A DNA stretch of 64,000 nt from Mycolicibacterium aromaticivorans JS19b1 = JCM 16368. GTDB taxonomy: Bacteria; Actinomycetota; Actinomycetes; Mycobacteriales; Mycobacteriaceae. The stretch covers positions 1,116,001 to 1,180,000 of the forward strand of contig NZ_JALN02000001.1 in assembly GCF_000559085.1 (NCBI RefSeq), read 5' to 3'. Below are positions 6,858 through 15,334 of this stretch, piece after piece. The notes beneath the pieces were generated by a model. It made no database searches. It had not been told where the DNA came from and saw only the letters and a list, made by a program, of their open reading frames with translations. Made by a program: the position numbers and the translations under genes. Each line of letters begins with the position of its first letter. The first letter of the stretch is position 1.

Positions 6858-9140
6858 TCAGCCCGATGCCCGGACCTGACACGGCACCCCGTTGACCACC
6901 TGAGTGTTACTGGGTACGTCGAGCAGATCGGGCGGGTTGAGCAGGTTGGAGTTCACGCCGGGATGATCGTTGGCGACGCCGAGCCGGCTGCCCGGCACAC
7001 CATGTCCCCAGCCGTGCGGCAGTGACACCACCCCGGGCATCATGTCGTCGCTGACCTCAACGGGCACAGCCACTTTCCCTTCCGACGTACTGACTTCGGC
7101 CAGCTCGCCGTCGCCGACTCCGACGCGGCGGGCATCGTCGGGATGCATCAGCAGCGTGCATCGGTCGCGCCCCCGCATCAGCGCGGGCACATTGTGCAGC
7201 CACGAGTTGTTCGACCGCAGATGGCGCCGACTGGTCAGCAGCAGCGACTCCTCGACTCGGTCCATGCGCGCCCGCAGTCGGGGCACATCGGCGACGAACA
7301 GGTCGTGCAACAGCTCGATGCCGCCCGACGGTGTGGTGACGGCCGAGTCGAGCCGGCCGCCCTCCAATTCGCCGAGTCGCAGGCCGTCGGGGTGCGTGCG
7401 CACCTCATCGAGGGTCAGGCCGCCGGGGTTGGCGCCCAGGCCGTCGCCCCACGGGCCGAGCCGGATGTAGAGGTCGTATATGCGCTCGGGCCCTTGGCCT
7501 TTCAGCATGCCCATCACCTCGGCCGGGTCGCGTCCGCTCAGTGGAGTGCCCGGCTGGGTGCACATGGTGGCGACCAGTCCCCCGGTGTACAGGTCGTCCA
7601 TCGCCCGGAGGTCGACGTCCGGAGTGGGGGTTCCCAGCAGGGCGCCCGAAAGACGCAGCAGCACTTCCCATTCGGTCGGCCGAGAAGGATCCGGCGCAAA
7701 CAGCGGCTCCGACCACTTCAGGCAGGACGCGACGGCGTAGATCCAGTACAGATCGTCGGCATGCGGACGTTCCAGCGGCGAGAGTCCGGGGAAGATGACG
7801 TGCGCGTGCCTGGTGGTCTCGTTGAGCCAATTATCCACGCAGACAAAGGCATCCAGAGAGGCCAGCGCCTCGTCGAGCCGGCCCGCAGCGGGCGCGGAGA
7901 TCGCCGGGTTGCCCGCGACCGAGATCATGGCGCGGATACGTCCGTCACCCGGGGTGAGGATCTCCTCGGCCAGGCAGCTCACCGGGAATTGGCCGAGCAC
8001 CTCCCCGACCCCGCGCACGCGCGAGGCGAAGCGACCGAACTCCCAGCGCGGGCCGGGTTGATCGGGCGGCTTCATGAACATCGGCGAGTACACCGCCGGG
8101 GTGGGGAACACCGCTCCCCCGCGCCGGTCGACCGCACCGAGCGCGGCGTTCAGCACGAACACCAGCCAGGTGGCCAGCGTGCCGAATTCTTGGGTGCAGG
8201 CCCCGATCCGGCTGTACAGCACAGGATTCGACGCCGATGCCAGGTCGTGCGCGAGCGCGCGGATCGCCTCGGCCGGGATCCCGCTCGGCCCTGCAACGGC
8301 TTCCGGGGTGAAGGGTTCGGCCAGGGCGATCACCTCGTCGAGGCCCTGGACGCGGCCGTCGAGATGCGGATGGGCCCGCAGCAATCCGTCGGCGGCCAGC
8401 GTCCGCAGCACCGCGAAGAGCACCAGGGCGTCGGTGCCCGGTCGGATGGGCACCCAGTCGGTGGCACGCTGTGCCGTCTCGGTGCGGCGCGGGTCGATGA
8501 CCACCACCCGACCGCCGCGCTTGCGGATACCGGTCAGGTGGCCGACGACGTCCGGCGCCGAGAGCATCGATCCCTGCGAGGCGGCGGGGTTGGCGCCGAT
8601 GACGACGAGGTGATCGGTGCGAGCGAGGTCCGGGATCGGCGCGTTCCACATTCCGCCGAACAGCAGGGTGCCGACGACGTTCAACGGCCACTGGTCGACC
8701 GTGCCCGGTGAGTAGTACGCGCCCATCCCGGCCGCGCCGCCCATCCCGACGAGGGCGCCGATGTAGGAACTCAGGCCCAGGTTGTGCGCTACCGGGTTGC
8801 CCACGTACACCGTGACCGCCTGCGCACCGTCGCTGTCCAGCACCGGCCGTAGCACCCGCTCCGCTTCGGCGAACGCCTCGTCCCAGGAGACGGCGACGTG
8901 GGTTCCGTCCGGCCGCCTGACCATCGGCGATCGCAACCGGTCCGGGTCGTCGTGCAGCTGGCCGAGAACCGCACCCTTGGGGCAGATGTGCCCTGCCGAC
9001 CACACGTCGTCGGGGTTGCCGCGGATGTCGGTGACCCGATCGCCGTCGATCGTGACCCGTAGCCCGCACATGGCTTCGCAGAGCGGACACGTCACGCGGC
9101 GGACGGCGCCGTCAGTCTGATCCGACTTCTGTCTGGACAC
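6858..9140 (-). CDS. Molybdopterin-dependent oxidoreductase with one [4Fe-4S] cluster
   Basis: This 760-residue enzyme belongs to the DMSO-reductase/formate-dehydrogenase superfamily. An N-terminal [4Fe-4S] site is clear: Cys18, Cys21, Cys25 and Cys53 (C-x2-C-x3-C-x27-C). The molybdopterin-guanine-dinucleotide domains follow, including 'VVIDPRRTETAQRATDWVPIRPGTDA' (landmark) and a C-terminal dinucleotide-binding domain ('HPDDARRVGVGDGELAEVST'). No twin-arginine signal is seen, so it is cytoplasmic. No Sec or obvious Cys ligand appears at the expected metal position; a Ser in 'YYSPGTVDQ' is a candidate. The substrate is unknown. It lies 39 bp downstream of the PaiB-like gene and could be the last gene of the ferredoxin-P450 run. 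Confidence 0.82.
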   Translation of the reverse strand: MSRQKSDQTDGAVRRVTCPLCEAMCGLRVTIDGDRVTDIRGNPDDVWSAGHICPKGAVLGQLHDDPDRLRSPMVRRPDGTHVAVSWDEAFAEAERVLRPVLDSDGAQAVTVYVGNPVAHNLGLSSYIGALVGMGGAAGMGAYYSPGTVDQWPLNVVGTLLFGGMWNAPIPDLARTDHLVVIGANPAASQGSMLSAPDVVGHLTGIRKRGGRVVVIDPRRTETAQRATDWVPIRPGTDALVLFAVLRTLAADGLLRAHPHLDGRVQGLDEVIALAEPFTPEAVAGPSGIPAEAIRALAHDLASASNPVLYSRIGACTQEFGTLATWLVFVLNAALGAVDRRGGAVFPTPAVYSPMFMKPPDQPGPRWEFGRFASRVRGVGEVLGQFPVSCLAEEILTPGDGRIRAMISVAGNPAISAPAAGRLDEALASLDAFVCVDNWLNETTRHAHVIFPGLSPLERPHADDLYWIYAVASCLKWSEPLFAPDPSRPTEWEVLLRLSGALLGTPTPDVDLRAMDDLYTGGLVATMCTQPGTPLSGRDPAEVMGMLKGQGPERIYDLYIRLGPWGDGLGANPGGLTLDEVRTHPDGLRLGELEGGRLDSAVTTPSGGIELLHDLFVADVPRLRARMDRVEESLLLTSRRHLRSNNSWLHNVPALMRGRDRCTLLMHPDDARRVGVGDGELAEVSTSEGKVAVPVEVSDDMMPGVVSLPHGWGHGVPGSRLGVANDHPGVNSNLLNPPDLLDVPSNTQVVNGVPCQVRASG

Positions 9141-9179
9141 CTGTCCATGTTAGGGCCGGGCGTTCGTCCGGCACAACGG

Positions 9180-9854
9180 TCAGGAGTCGGCCCGGCGAGC
9201 CCGCCAGTCGCCGATCGCCGACAGCCGGCGTCGTTGCTGATTGGCGGCACCGGCGTCCAGGCCGCGGTCGCGCTCCTCGAGGCGACCTATCACTCGTTCC
9301 CGGTGCTCGGCTGGGTTGGCGTCGTCGTACTTGAACTTGGCTTCGACACGCTCGACGGCGAGCCGCACACCGCGGATGCCAGGCAGCATCCGGCCGTACG
9401 GGTCCTGCCCCTCAGTCACCTCGGCATGGCGGCCTTCGGGCTGGAAGTCGGCCAGCTGAGACCGGAGTATCGCCACCTTGCCGTGTGAATCATCGATGAT
9501 CGTTGGACGACAGATGAATTGGACGGAGGCGTAGTAACTGGTCGGCACTCCGTCCTCATCGGGGACACCCGCTTTGGGTCGCCAATGCCCCGGAATGTAG
9601 GTGTAGTCACCGATTACCGCGATCCGCACCTCGGCGGCCGCTTCAAGGTGCGGCCAGACCGGATTGGGCCGCGCCAGGTGGATCAGGAGCTCATCGTCGG
9701 CCACCGTGAAATGGGTGGGCACCAGCACCGGGGCCTGCCCGGGGTCGACGTTGTTGACCGCGAGGACGCCGAACCGGTCGGTCGAGGCCAACCAGTCCCG
9801 CCATTCAGCGTTGTCCAGCGCGGCATCCCAAGGATGGATCAGCATGTCGACCAT
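9180..9854 (-). CDS. PaiB-like FMN-binding protein
   Basis: This 224-residue protein begins 'MVDMLIHPWDAALDNAEW' and has 'VPTHFTVADDELLIHLARPNP' in the middle (landmark). This is the split-barrel pattern of the PaiB family, annotated as FMN-binding negative regulators but structurally close to flavin reductases. Its role may be redox rather than DNA binding. It is 48 bp downstream of the P450 on the same strand, so it may share the P450 operon and its control. Confidence 0.72.
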   Translation of the reverse strand: MVDMLIHPWDAALDNAEWRDWLASTDRFGVLAVNNVDPGQAPVLVPTHFTVADDELLIHLARPNPVWPHLEAAAEVRIAVIGDYTYIPGHWRPKAGVPDEDGVPTSYYASVQFICRPTIIDDSHGKVAILRSQLADFQPEGRHAEVTEGQDPYGRMLPGIRGVRLAVERVEAKFKYDDANPAEHRERVIGRLEERDRGLDAGAANQQRRRLSAIGDWRARRADS

Positions 9855-9902
9855 TTCATCAGGCAGCGCAAGAGATTTACAGCTGCACGGATTCCCCGGC
9901 TT

Positions 9903-11183
9903 TCAGTCGACGGGTGCGAAGGCTAGGTGAAGCTCGCTCAGGCCGCGCAACAGGAACGTCGGCTCGTAGCGGTAGCGACGGGCACCGGCGGCCCCGTGCT
10001 GTGTCTCGTCGATGGCGATGTCGGTCATACGGTCCAGCAGCCGGTTCAGCGTGACCTTCGCTTCGACGCGGGCCAGTGGCGCGCCGGCGCACGTGTGGAT
10101 GCCACGGCCGAAGGTGATGTGTTCGCGGACATTCCTGCGGTCGAGGTGGAACTCGTCGGGCTGGGAGAACTTGCGCGGGTCACGGTTGGCCGCACCCAGG
10201 CAGAGCATCAGAACGGTGCCCGCCTTGATGTCCACGCCACCGAGGGTGGTGGTCTTGCGGGCCAGCCGGAAATCGACCTTGGTCGGACTTTCGATCCGCA
10301 ACGACTCCTCGATGAAGTTGCCGATCAGGCTGCGGTCGGCGCGCAGCTTGTCCTGGAGGTCGGGGCGCTCGGCCAGCACCCGGGTCGAGGCGCTGAGCAG
10401 TTTGACGACAGTCTCCTGGCCGGCCGCGAACAGAAATGTCGCCGCCCGGACCACGTCGACGACGTCGGGTGTCGTACCGTCCGGGTAGGTCGCTGCGGCA
10501 AGGGAATTCAGCACGTCCTCGCGGGGATGCCGACGCCTTTCGTTGATGTAACCGGTGAACTTGCCGTCCAGCCACTCCAGCGGGTTGACCGCGACAGGCG
10601 TGTGATCCAATGCGCCGACCGCACTTCCCGGTTCCTTGCCCGCACCGAGACTCGCCCGGAACTCCGCCCGGTCATCATCCGGCACACCCAGCAGGTCGGC
10701 GATCACCAGCGTCGCGAACGGCTTACCGTACTCGGCCAGAAGCTCACATTTGCCGTTGCGGATGAACTCGTCGAGCTGGCGATCGGCCAACTCCCACATG
10801 AAGTCTTCGTTCTCCTTCAATCGCGCGGGGGTCAGCAGGCGGCTCAGCAACGAGCGGGCGCGAGTGTGCGCCGGCGGATCCATCACCACCATCATCTCGT
10901 TGATGGGGAACAGGTGCCGGTGCGCGTCGATCTGTTCGGAGATGTCGTCTCCCTCAGGCTCGAACGGCAACGGCGGGAACGGACCGCCGATGGCGTTGAC
11001 GGCCGAGAACGTCTCATAGTCTTTGAAGGCCGCGACTGCCTCGTCGTAGCCGGTCACGGCCACCACTCCGTAATTCGGCTCGCGGAACACCGGGTTCTGC
11101 GCACGGAGGTAATCCAGGTACTCGTATGGATCCTGGGCGATGTCCTGGTCGGAGAAATAGTCCGCTGTTGCGAAATCGGTCAT
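9903..11183 (-). CDS. Cytochrome P450
   Basis: This 426-residue soluble bacterial P450 has oxygen-activation motif 'AGQET' at 254-258, the ExxR pair Glu293/Arg296, and haem motif 'FGRGIHTCAGAPLAR' with Cys365 as thiolate ligand. The ATG at 11183 overlaps the ferredoxin TGA by 4 bp (ATGA), so the two are translationally coupled and the ferredoxin is the likely electron donor. Homologues hydroxylate terpenes, sterols or alkanes. The co-located mycofactocin-type SDRs and aldehyde dehydrogenase suggest the product is an alcohol that is oxidised further; the substrate cannot be read from sequence. Confidence 0.88.
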   Translation of the reverse strand: MTDFATADYFSDQDIAQDPYEYLDYLRAQNPVFREPNYGVVAVTGYDEAVAAFKDYETFSAVNAIGGPFPPLPFEPEGDDISEQIDAHRHLFPINEMMVVMDPPAHTRARSLLSRLLTPARLKENEDFMWELADRQLDEFIRNGKCELLAEYGKPFATLVIADLLGVPDDDRAEFRASLGAGKEPGSAVGALDHTPVAVNPLEWLDGKFTGYINERRRHPREDVLNSLAAATYPDGTTPDVVDVVRAATFLFAAGQETVVKLLSASTRVLAERPDLQDKLRADRSLIGNFIEESLRIESPTKVDFRLARKTTTLGGVDIKAGTVLMLCLGAANRDPRKFSQPDEFHLDRRNVREHITFGRGIHTCAGAPLARVEAKVTLNRLLDRMTDIAIDETQHGAAGARRYRYEPTFLLRGLSELHLAFAPVD

Positions 11184-11395
11184 TCTTGGCGGCCTTTCAT
11201 GATGCTGATGGCTTGGCGGGGGCAGGCCGCCACCGCGGCCTCGACCCGCGCGCGGGCACCCTCCGGCGGAGTTTCGACGCACGAGGCAAGGTCATCGGAT
11301 TCAACGTCGAAGACGTCCGCGGCCAACTCGACACACAGCGCATGGCCTTCGCACAGGTCCCGGTCCACCCGTACGCGCCATTGAGCCGCAGCCAT
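11180..11395 (-). CDS. [3Fe-4S]-type ferredoxin for the P450
   Basis: This 71-residue ferredoxin has Cys15-x2-His18-x2-Cys21 and Cys58-Pro59. His takes the place of the second Cys, a pattern known in mycobacterial P450-partner ferredoxins that carry [3Fe-4S] clusters and unusual redox potentials. The ATG at 11395 has a clear GGAAAGGA ribosome site; an in-frame upstream ATG (11431) would lie inside the operator palindrome and is unlikely. The gene overlaps the P450 start by 4 bp and passes electrons to it. Confidence 0.88.
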   Translation of the reverse strand: MAAAQWRVRVDRDLCEGHALCVELAADVFDVESDDLASCVETPPEGARARVEAAVAACPRQAISIMKGRQE

Positions 11396-11413
11396 CGAGC
11401 GCTTCCTTTCCGT

Positions 11414-11433
11414 ATTTGATCGATCGATCAAAT
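11414..11433. promoter_or_regulatory. Perfect 20-bp palindrome, TetR-type operator
   Basis: ATTTGATCGATCGATCAAAT is a perfect palindrome 18 bp before the ferredoxin ATG and about 93 bp before the divergent TetR gene. Its 16-bp core recurs exactly at 13035-13050 ahead of an SDR gene. The position and symmetry mark it as the operator of the TetR protein encoded at 11527. Confidence 0.72.
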
Positions 11434-11526
11434 TCTGCGTCGGGTCATGCTTATCACGCCGGGAAATCGGGGGTCAAGAGCCGCGCCGAATGGCCTCCTA
11501 GCCAAGCGCGCAACTCTCCTGAGAAG

Positions 11527-12135
11527 ATGGCCGCTATGGCGCCGACACCGAAGAACAAAGAGAAGGACGCCGGCGCGCGGGAACGCCTGATGGAGGCGAC
11601 CGCTCACATCATGCGCGAGGAGGGGTACGCGGCCGCGACATCGCGGCGGGTGTCCGCGCGCGCCGGGGTCCGATCCGCGTTGGTGTACTACTACTTCCCG
11701 ACGATGGACGACCTGTTCGTCGCCGTGCTGCGGGCGGGTTCGGATGCGTCGCTTGCGAAGATGCGCCAGGCGATCACCGCCGATGAGCCGCTGCGCGCCT
11801 TGTGGTCCATCAACACCGACCCGCGCTGGACCGGCCTGTACGCCGAGTTCGTCGCACTGGCCAACCACCGCAAGGTGATCAGCACCGAACTCAAGGCCTA
11901 CGCCGAACGCGTCCGCGACATCGAAACCGCCGCCGCGACAGTCGCTCTGCGTGCACATGGCGTCGACCTCACCGAGTTTCCGCCGGTCGCGGTCTCGATG
12001 CTCATTGCCCAGACCGCGCGCAGCCTGTGCAACGAGAGCGCGATCGGGATGACCGAGGGCCATGAGGAGTTACGAGAGCTGGTGAACCGCTACCTGAATC
12101 GGGTCGCCTCCGCCGATGGGGCGCAAGCTACTTGA
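11527..12135 (+). CDS. TetR-family repressor of the P450/SDR genes
   Basis: The helix-turn-helix lies near the N-terminus: 'ARERLMEATAHIMREEGY' then 'TSRRVSARAGVRSALVYYYF' (landmarks), followed by a helical ligand-binding domain. I chose the ATG at 11527; an ATG at 11536 is also possible. Earlier in-frame starts lie in or near the operator and encode no typical TetR sequence. The divergent ferredoxin-P450 operon and the SDR at 12128-12967 share the same palindrome, so this protein probably represses both and responds to a pathway intermediate. Its 3' end overlaps the convergent SDR by 8 bp. Confidence 0.82.
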   Translation: MAAMAPTPKNKEKDAGARERLMEATAHIMREEGYAAATSRRVSARAGVRSALVYYYFPTMDDLFVAVLRAGSDASLAKMRQAITADEPLRALWSINTDPRWTGLYAEFVALANHRKVISTELKAYAERVRDIETAAATVALRAHGVDLTEFPPVAVSMLIAQTARSLCNESAIGMTEGHEELRELVNRYLNRVASADGAQAT

Positions 12136-12967
12136 GCATGCTTCCGCCGTCGACCGTCATCGGCAGACCGGTGACGTAGCGAGACTCATCAGAAGCCAAG
12201 AACAACACCGCATTACTGATGTCGACCGGCTCTACCCACCCGATCGGCAGCACGTGCATCATCTGAGCCACAACGGCCATGTCGTCGGGACCCGGGTTCT
12301 CCAGGTCCGGGCGGAACAGCTTCATCGTGCCCTCGTTCATGAACAGCGGGGTGTTCACATTGGTCGGATGCACCGAGTTCACCCGGATCGAGTGGTGCCC
12401 CAGCTCGACCGCGAACGTCCGCATCAGGCCGACCACGCCGTGCTTGGCGGCGATGTAGTGGCCGGTGTGCGGATAGGCCTTCAGACCCCCGACCGAGCTG
12501 GTCAGGATGATCGAACCACCGCGGCCGTCCGAGATCAGATGCGGAACAGCCGCTTTCACGCTCTTCCACACACCGGACAGGTTGATGTCGATCATGTCGT
12601 TCCAGTCGGCCTCGCTGGTGTGGTCGAGCGTCTGGCCGCCGTTGCCGATGCCGGCGTTGGCCACGATGACGTCGAGCCGGCCCAGCTGCTCGACTCCGCT
12701 GTCCACGGCGGCCTTCACAGCTGCGTAGTCGCGAACATCAACCTCTGCGGTGACCACCCTGCGGTTGAGGTTCTTGACCAGATCGGCCGTCTCGGCCAGG
12801 TCGTCCGGCGTCGGCGCCGGGATGTCCTCATTGCTGCTGATGCGCTTGCACACATCGATCGCGATGATGTCAGCGCCCTCCTCCGCCAACCGGACAGCAT
12901 GACTGCGGCCCTGTCCGCGCGCGGCGCCGGTGATGAACGCGACCTTGCCCTCGACTCTTCCAGCCAT
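12128..12967 (-). CDS. Mycofactocin-type short-chain dehydrogenase (1)
   Basis: This 279-residue SDR has the cofactor motif 'TGAARGQGRSHAVRLAEEGAD' split as landmark TGxxxGxG, then 'IAIDVC' followed by an insert ('KRISSNEDIPAPTPDDLAET'). Catalytic Ser and Tyr-x3-Lys lie in 'LTSSVGG' and 'HYIAAKHG'. The longer loop after the second strand and the 'RGQGRSHAVRLAEEGAD' signature are those of the mycofactocin-coupled SDR subfamily (TIGR03971), whose members hold NAD tightly and use the peptide-derived cofactor mycofactocin to recycle it. It probably oxidises an alcohol made by the P450. An operator core sits 67 bp upstream. Confidence 0.85.
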   Translation of the reverse strand: MAGRVEGKVAFITGAARGQGRSHAVRLAEEGADIIAIDVCKRISSNEDIPAPTPDDLAETADLVKNLNRRVVTAEVDVRDYAAVKAAVDSGVEQLGRLDVIVANAGIGNGGQTLDHTSEADWNDMIDINLSGVWKSVKAAVPHLISDGRGGSIILTSSVGGLKAYPHTGHYIAAKHGVVGLMRTFAVELGHHSIRVNSVHPTNVNTPLFMNEGTMKLFRPDLENPGPDDMAVVAQMMHVLPIGWVEPVDISNAVLFLASDESRYVTGLPMTVDGGSMLK

Positions 12968-13034
12968 GAAAACCCTCGTCTCCGAAGAACCTGACGCGTA
13001 CCCCGCGCCGGACGACTAATCGACGATCATAAAT

Positions 13035-13050
13035 TTGATCGATCGATCAA
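13035..13050. promoter_or_regulatory. Second copy of the TetR operator core
   Basis: TTGATCGATCGATCAA is a perfect 16-bp palindrome identical to the core of the site at 11416-11431. It lies 67 bp upstream of the SDR start at 12967 and downstream of the aldehyde dehydrogenase stop, so it serves the SDR promoter. Confidence 0.7.
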
Positions 13051-13082
13051 TACTGTGGCAGCGGCACGTGCCCGTGTCAAGG

Positions 13083-14534
13083 TCAGCGCATTCCGATCCG
13101 GATGTTTTTCACCTGAAGGAATTCGTGCAAGCCCTCCAGGCCGCCGGTCCGGCCGAACCCGCTCTGCTTGTAGCCGCCGTAGGGTCCCTGCGGGGACATG
13201 TCACTGAACTGGTTGACCCACACCGACCCCGACTCCATTCGACGAGCCACACTGTGCGCGCGCACCAGATCCCGGGTGTGCACAAAGGCATTGAGGCCAT
13301 ATGCACTGTCGTTGGCGATCGCGACGGCGTCATCGTCGTCACGGAATCTGATCACGGAGACCACCGGCCCGAATGTCTCGATCTGTGCCAGCTCCGACGC
13401 ATTGTCGACATCGCCGAACACCGTCGGCTCGATGAAGTAACCCGCCGCCAGGTCTCCGCCGATGCGGTTGCCGCCGGTTAGTAACTCACCGCTCCCCCGG
13501 CCGACCGCATCATCGATCGTCGCGAGGATGCGCCGCAGGGCGCCCTCCCCGATCACCGGGCCGACGGTGACGGCACGGTCCAGGGGGTCGCCGACCTCGG
13601 CTTCCGCAATGCGGGTGAGGAAGGCGTCGACGAAGTCGTCGTAGATGCTGTCCTGCACCAGAATCCTGCTGGCACAGGCACAGCTCTGCCCCGACTGCAT
13701 CAGCGGGCCCTGGTGGGCGGCCAGCGCGGCGGCGGCCGGCAGGTCGGCGTCGGAGAACACGAGGTTGGCGGACTTGCCGCCCAACTCGGCGACCACCGGT
13801 GTCAGATTCGTGGCGGCCGCGGCGATCACCTTGCGAGCGGTCTCGCCGCCGCCGGTGAAATGCACCTTGCGGACATCGGGATGGCGCACCAGGGCATCAC
13901 CCCCGTCGGCGCCGGCGGGGACCACATTGACCAGGCCCGGCGGCAGGCCGGCCAGCAGACACAGTTCGCCGAAGCGCAGTGCCGCCAGGGGCGCCAGTTC
14001 AGATGGCTTGAACACGACCGCATTTCCGGCGGCAAGTGCGGGAGCGACGCAGGACGCCGCGACAGCAAGCGCCCCGTTCCACGGCGCGATGACGGCCACG
14101 ACACCATAGGGCTCACGCTCGATCAGATTGATGTCGAACGAGCCGTTGACCGGAGTGCTCGCACCGAGCGGCTTGTCGACGTAGCCGGCATAGTGGCGCA
14201 AGAACCGTTCGAGCAGCATCGACGTTCCGGCGTACGAGATCGGCACCGCGTAGTCGCGAACATTGAGTTCGGCCAGTTCGTCCAGATGTTCGTGCACCAG
14301 GTCGGCCAGGTCGATCAGCAGATCGCGGCGCCGGTCCACCGTCAGCGATACCCAAGCCCGCTGTGCGCGCTTGGCCGCCGCCACGGCTCGGTCGATCTCT
14401 GGCGGGCCAGCCAGTGAGACAACGACATTAGGCCGCCCGGTGGCCGGATATATATGTTGATGGGTACCCGCCGAGGTGTCGGCGACGCGTTCGCCGCCGA
14501 TCAACAACCCGGCCGATGCGATCACACCGCTCAC
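13083..14534 (-). CDS. Aldehyde dehydrogenase
   Basis: This enzyme of about 483 residues oxidises an aldehyde to the acid with NAD(P). The signature 'VAELGGKSANLVF' carries the general-base Glu, and 'GPLMQSGQSCACASR' carries the nucleophilic Cys. 'APWNGALAVAASCVAPALAAGNAVVFKPSE' (landmark) is the cofactor-site segment, though with Ala-Ala in place of the commonest residues. The GTG at 14534 overlaps the upstream stop by 4 bp (GTGA), as for the other genes of this operon; a GTG at 14558 is an alternative. It is the last gene of the SDR-SDR-CMD-ALDH operon and fits conversion of an alcohol-derived aldehyde to acid. Confidence 0.86.
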   Translation of the reverse strand: MSGVIASAGLLIGGERVADTSAGTHQHIYPATGRPNVVVSLAGPPEIDRAVAAAKRAQRAWVSLTVDRRRDLLIDLADLVHEHLDELAELNVRDYAVPISYAGTSMLLERFLRHYAGYVDKPLGASTPVNGSFDINLIEREPYGVVAVIAPWNGALAVAASCVAPALAAGNAVVFKPSELAPLAALRFGELCLLAGLPPGLVNVVPAGADGGDALVRHPDVRKVHFTGGGETARKVIAAAATNLTPVVAELGGKSANLVFSDADLPAAAALAAHQGPLMQSGQSCACASRILVQDSIYDDFVDAFLTRIAEAEVGDPLDRAVTVGPVIGEGALRRILATIDDAVGRGSGELLTGGNRIGGDLAAGYFIEPTVFGDVDNASELAQIETFGPVVSVIRFRDDDDAVAIANDSAYGLNAFVHTRDLVRAHSVARRMESGSVWVNQFSDMSPQGPYGGYKQSGFGRTGGLEGLHEFLQVKNIRIGMR

Positions 14535-15334
14535 GATGGACTGGCTTCGCTGCGCCACTCGTCGAGCACACGTTGCTGTTGTTCACCGATGGCCTGGTTG
14601 AGGTGGGAAGCCTTGGGCCAGCCGTAGTACGCCGCGAAGTGCAGAGCCAGTTCGTCCATCTCGGCGAAGGACAGATCACGGCTCTTCAGCGCGGCGTACA
14701 CATGGCTGAGGATCGGAACCACAGCGTCCTGGAACGCCACGCACGCCACCGTGATCAGTCGGCGTTCCTTCATCCCGAGTCCGGGGCGCAGCCACATCTC
14801 ACCGAAAACGAAGTTCAGGATTCCCGCACCGGAGTACGGGTTGTCGCGGATGGGCGCGAACGGAATGCAGTTGATCTCCTTGAAGGACTGCTCTCCGACC
14901 ACGAGCCGGATCTCGGGATCGCTCGGCGTGATCAACGGCAGCAGTGGGTCCGGCGGCGACGGCGCCTGGCCCCGGTTCCGATGGATCCGCTCCCACTGCT
15001 CGTCGACCACCATGTTGAACCACGAGGCTTTCGGCCAGCCGGCGTACACCGCGAAATGCAATACCGCTTCACGCATTTCGGTGATCAATACATCGCCGCT
15101 GTTGAGCGCCGCGTACACGTGGTCACGCAACGGAGCTTCAGCGTCCGCGGCCGCCACACACGCCAGCGTGACGAACCGCCGGTCGCGCCGGCTCAATGCC
15201 GGCCGCGACCACACCTCCCCGTAGACGAAGTCGATCAGCCCAGTTGCGGCAGGCGAGTCGTCCTGCGGCGCAGCGAAGGTCATGACGTCGGCGAATACCC
15301 GTCGGCCACGCTCACGCCGGCCGGCGTCGATCAT
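14531..15334 (-). CDS. Protein with two carboxymuconolactone-decarboxylase domains
   Basis: Two homologous domains lie in tandem, about residues 32-115 and 171-254. Each has the pattern 'F-V-x-G-E-x-W-x-R-P-x-L', a central 'HVYAAL' and a final 'LHFAxYxGWPKAS'. Single-domain relatives are gamma-carboxymuconolactone decarboxylases or AhpD-type peroxidases. No C-x2-C pair is present, so a peroxidase activity is unlikely. Its job is probably lactone or decarboxylation chemistry or a structural role in the pathway. It starts at an ATG overlapping the upstream SDR stop by 4 bp. Confidence 0.8.
   Translation of the reverse strand: MIDAGRRERGRRVFADVMTFAAPQDDSPAATGLIDFVYGEVWSRPALSRRDRRFVTLACVAAADAEAPLRDHVYAALNSGDVLITEMREAVLHFAVYAGWPKASWFNMVVDEQWERIHRNRGQAPSPPDPLLPLITPSDPEIRLVVGEQSFKEINCIPFAPIRDNPYSGAGILNFVFGEMWLRPGLGMKERRLITVACVAFQDAVVPILSHVYAALKSRDLSFAEMDELALHFAAYYGWPKASHLNQAIGEQQQRVLDEWRSEASPS

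Noticed and set aside
7143..8711. A 522-residue open frame opposite the molybdoenzyme
   Set aside because: It is a His/Gln/Arg-rich shadow of the real gene, which has a full [4Fe-4S] motif on the other strand.
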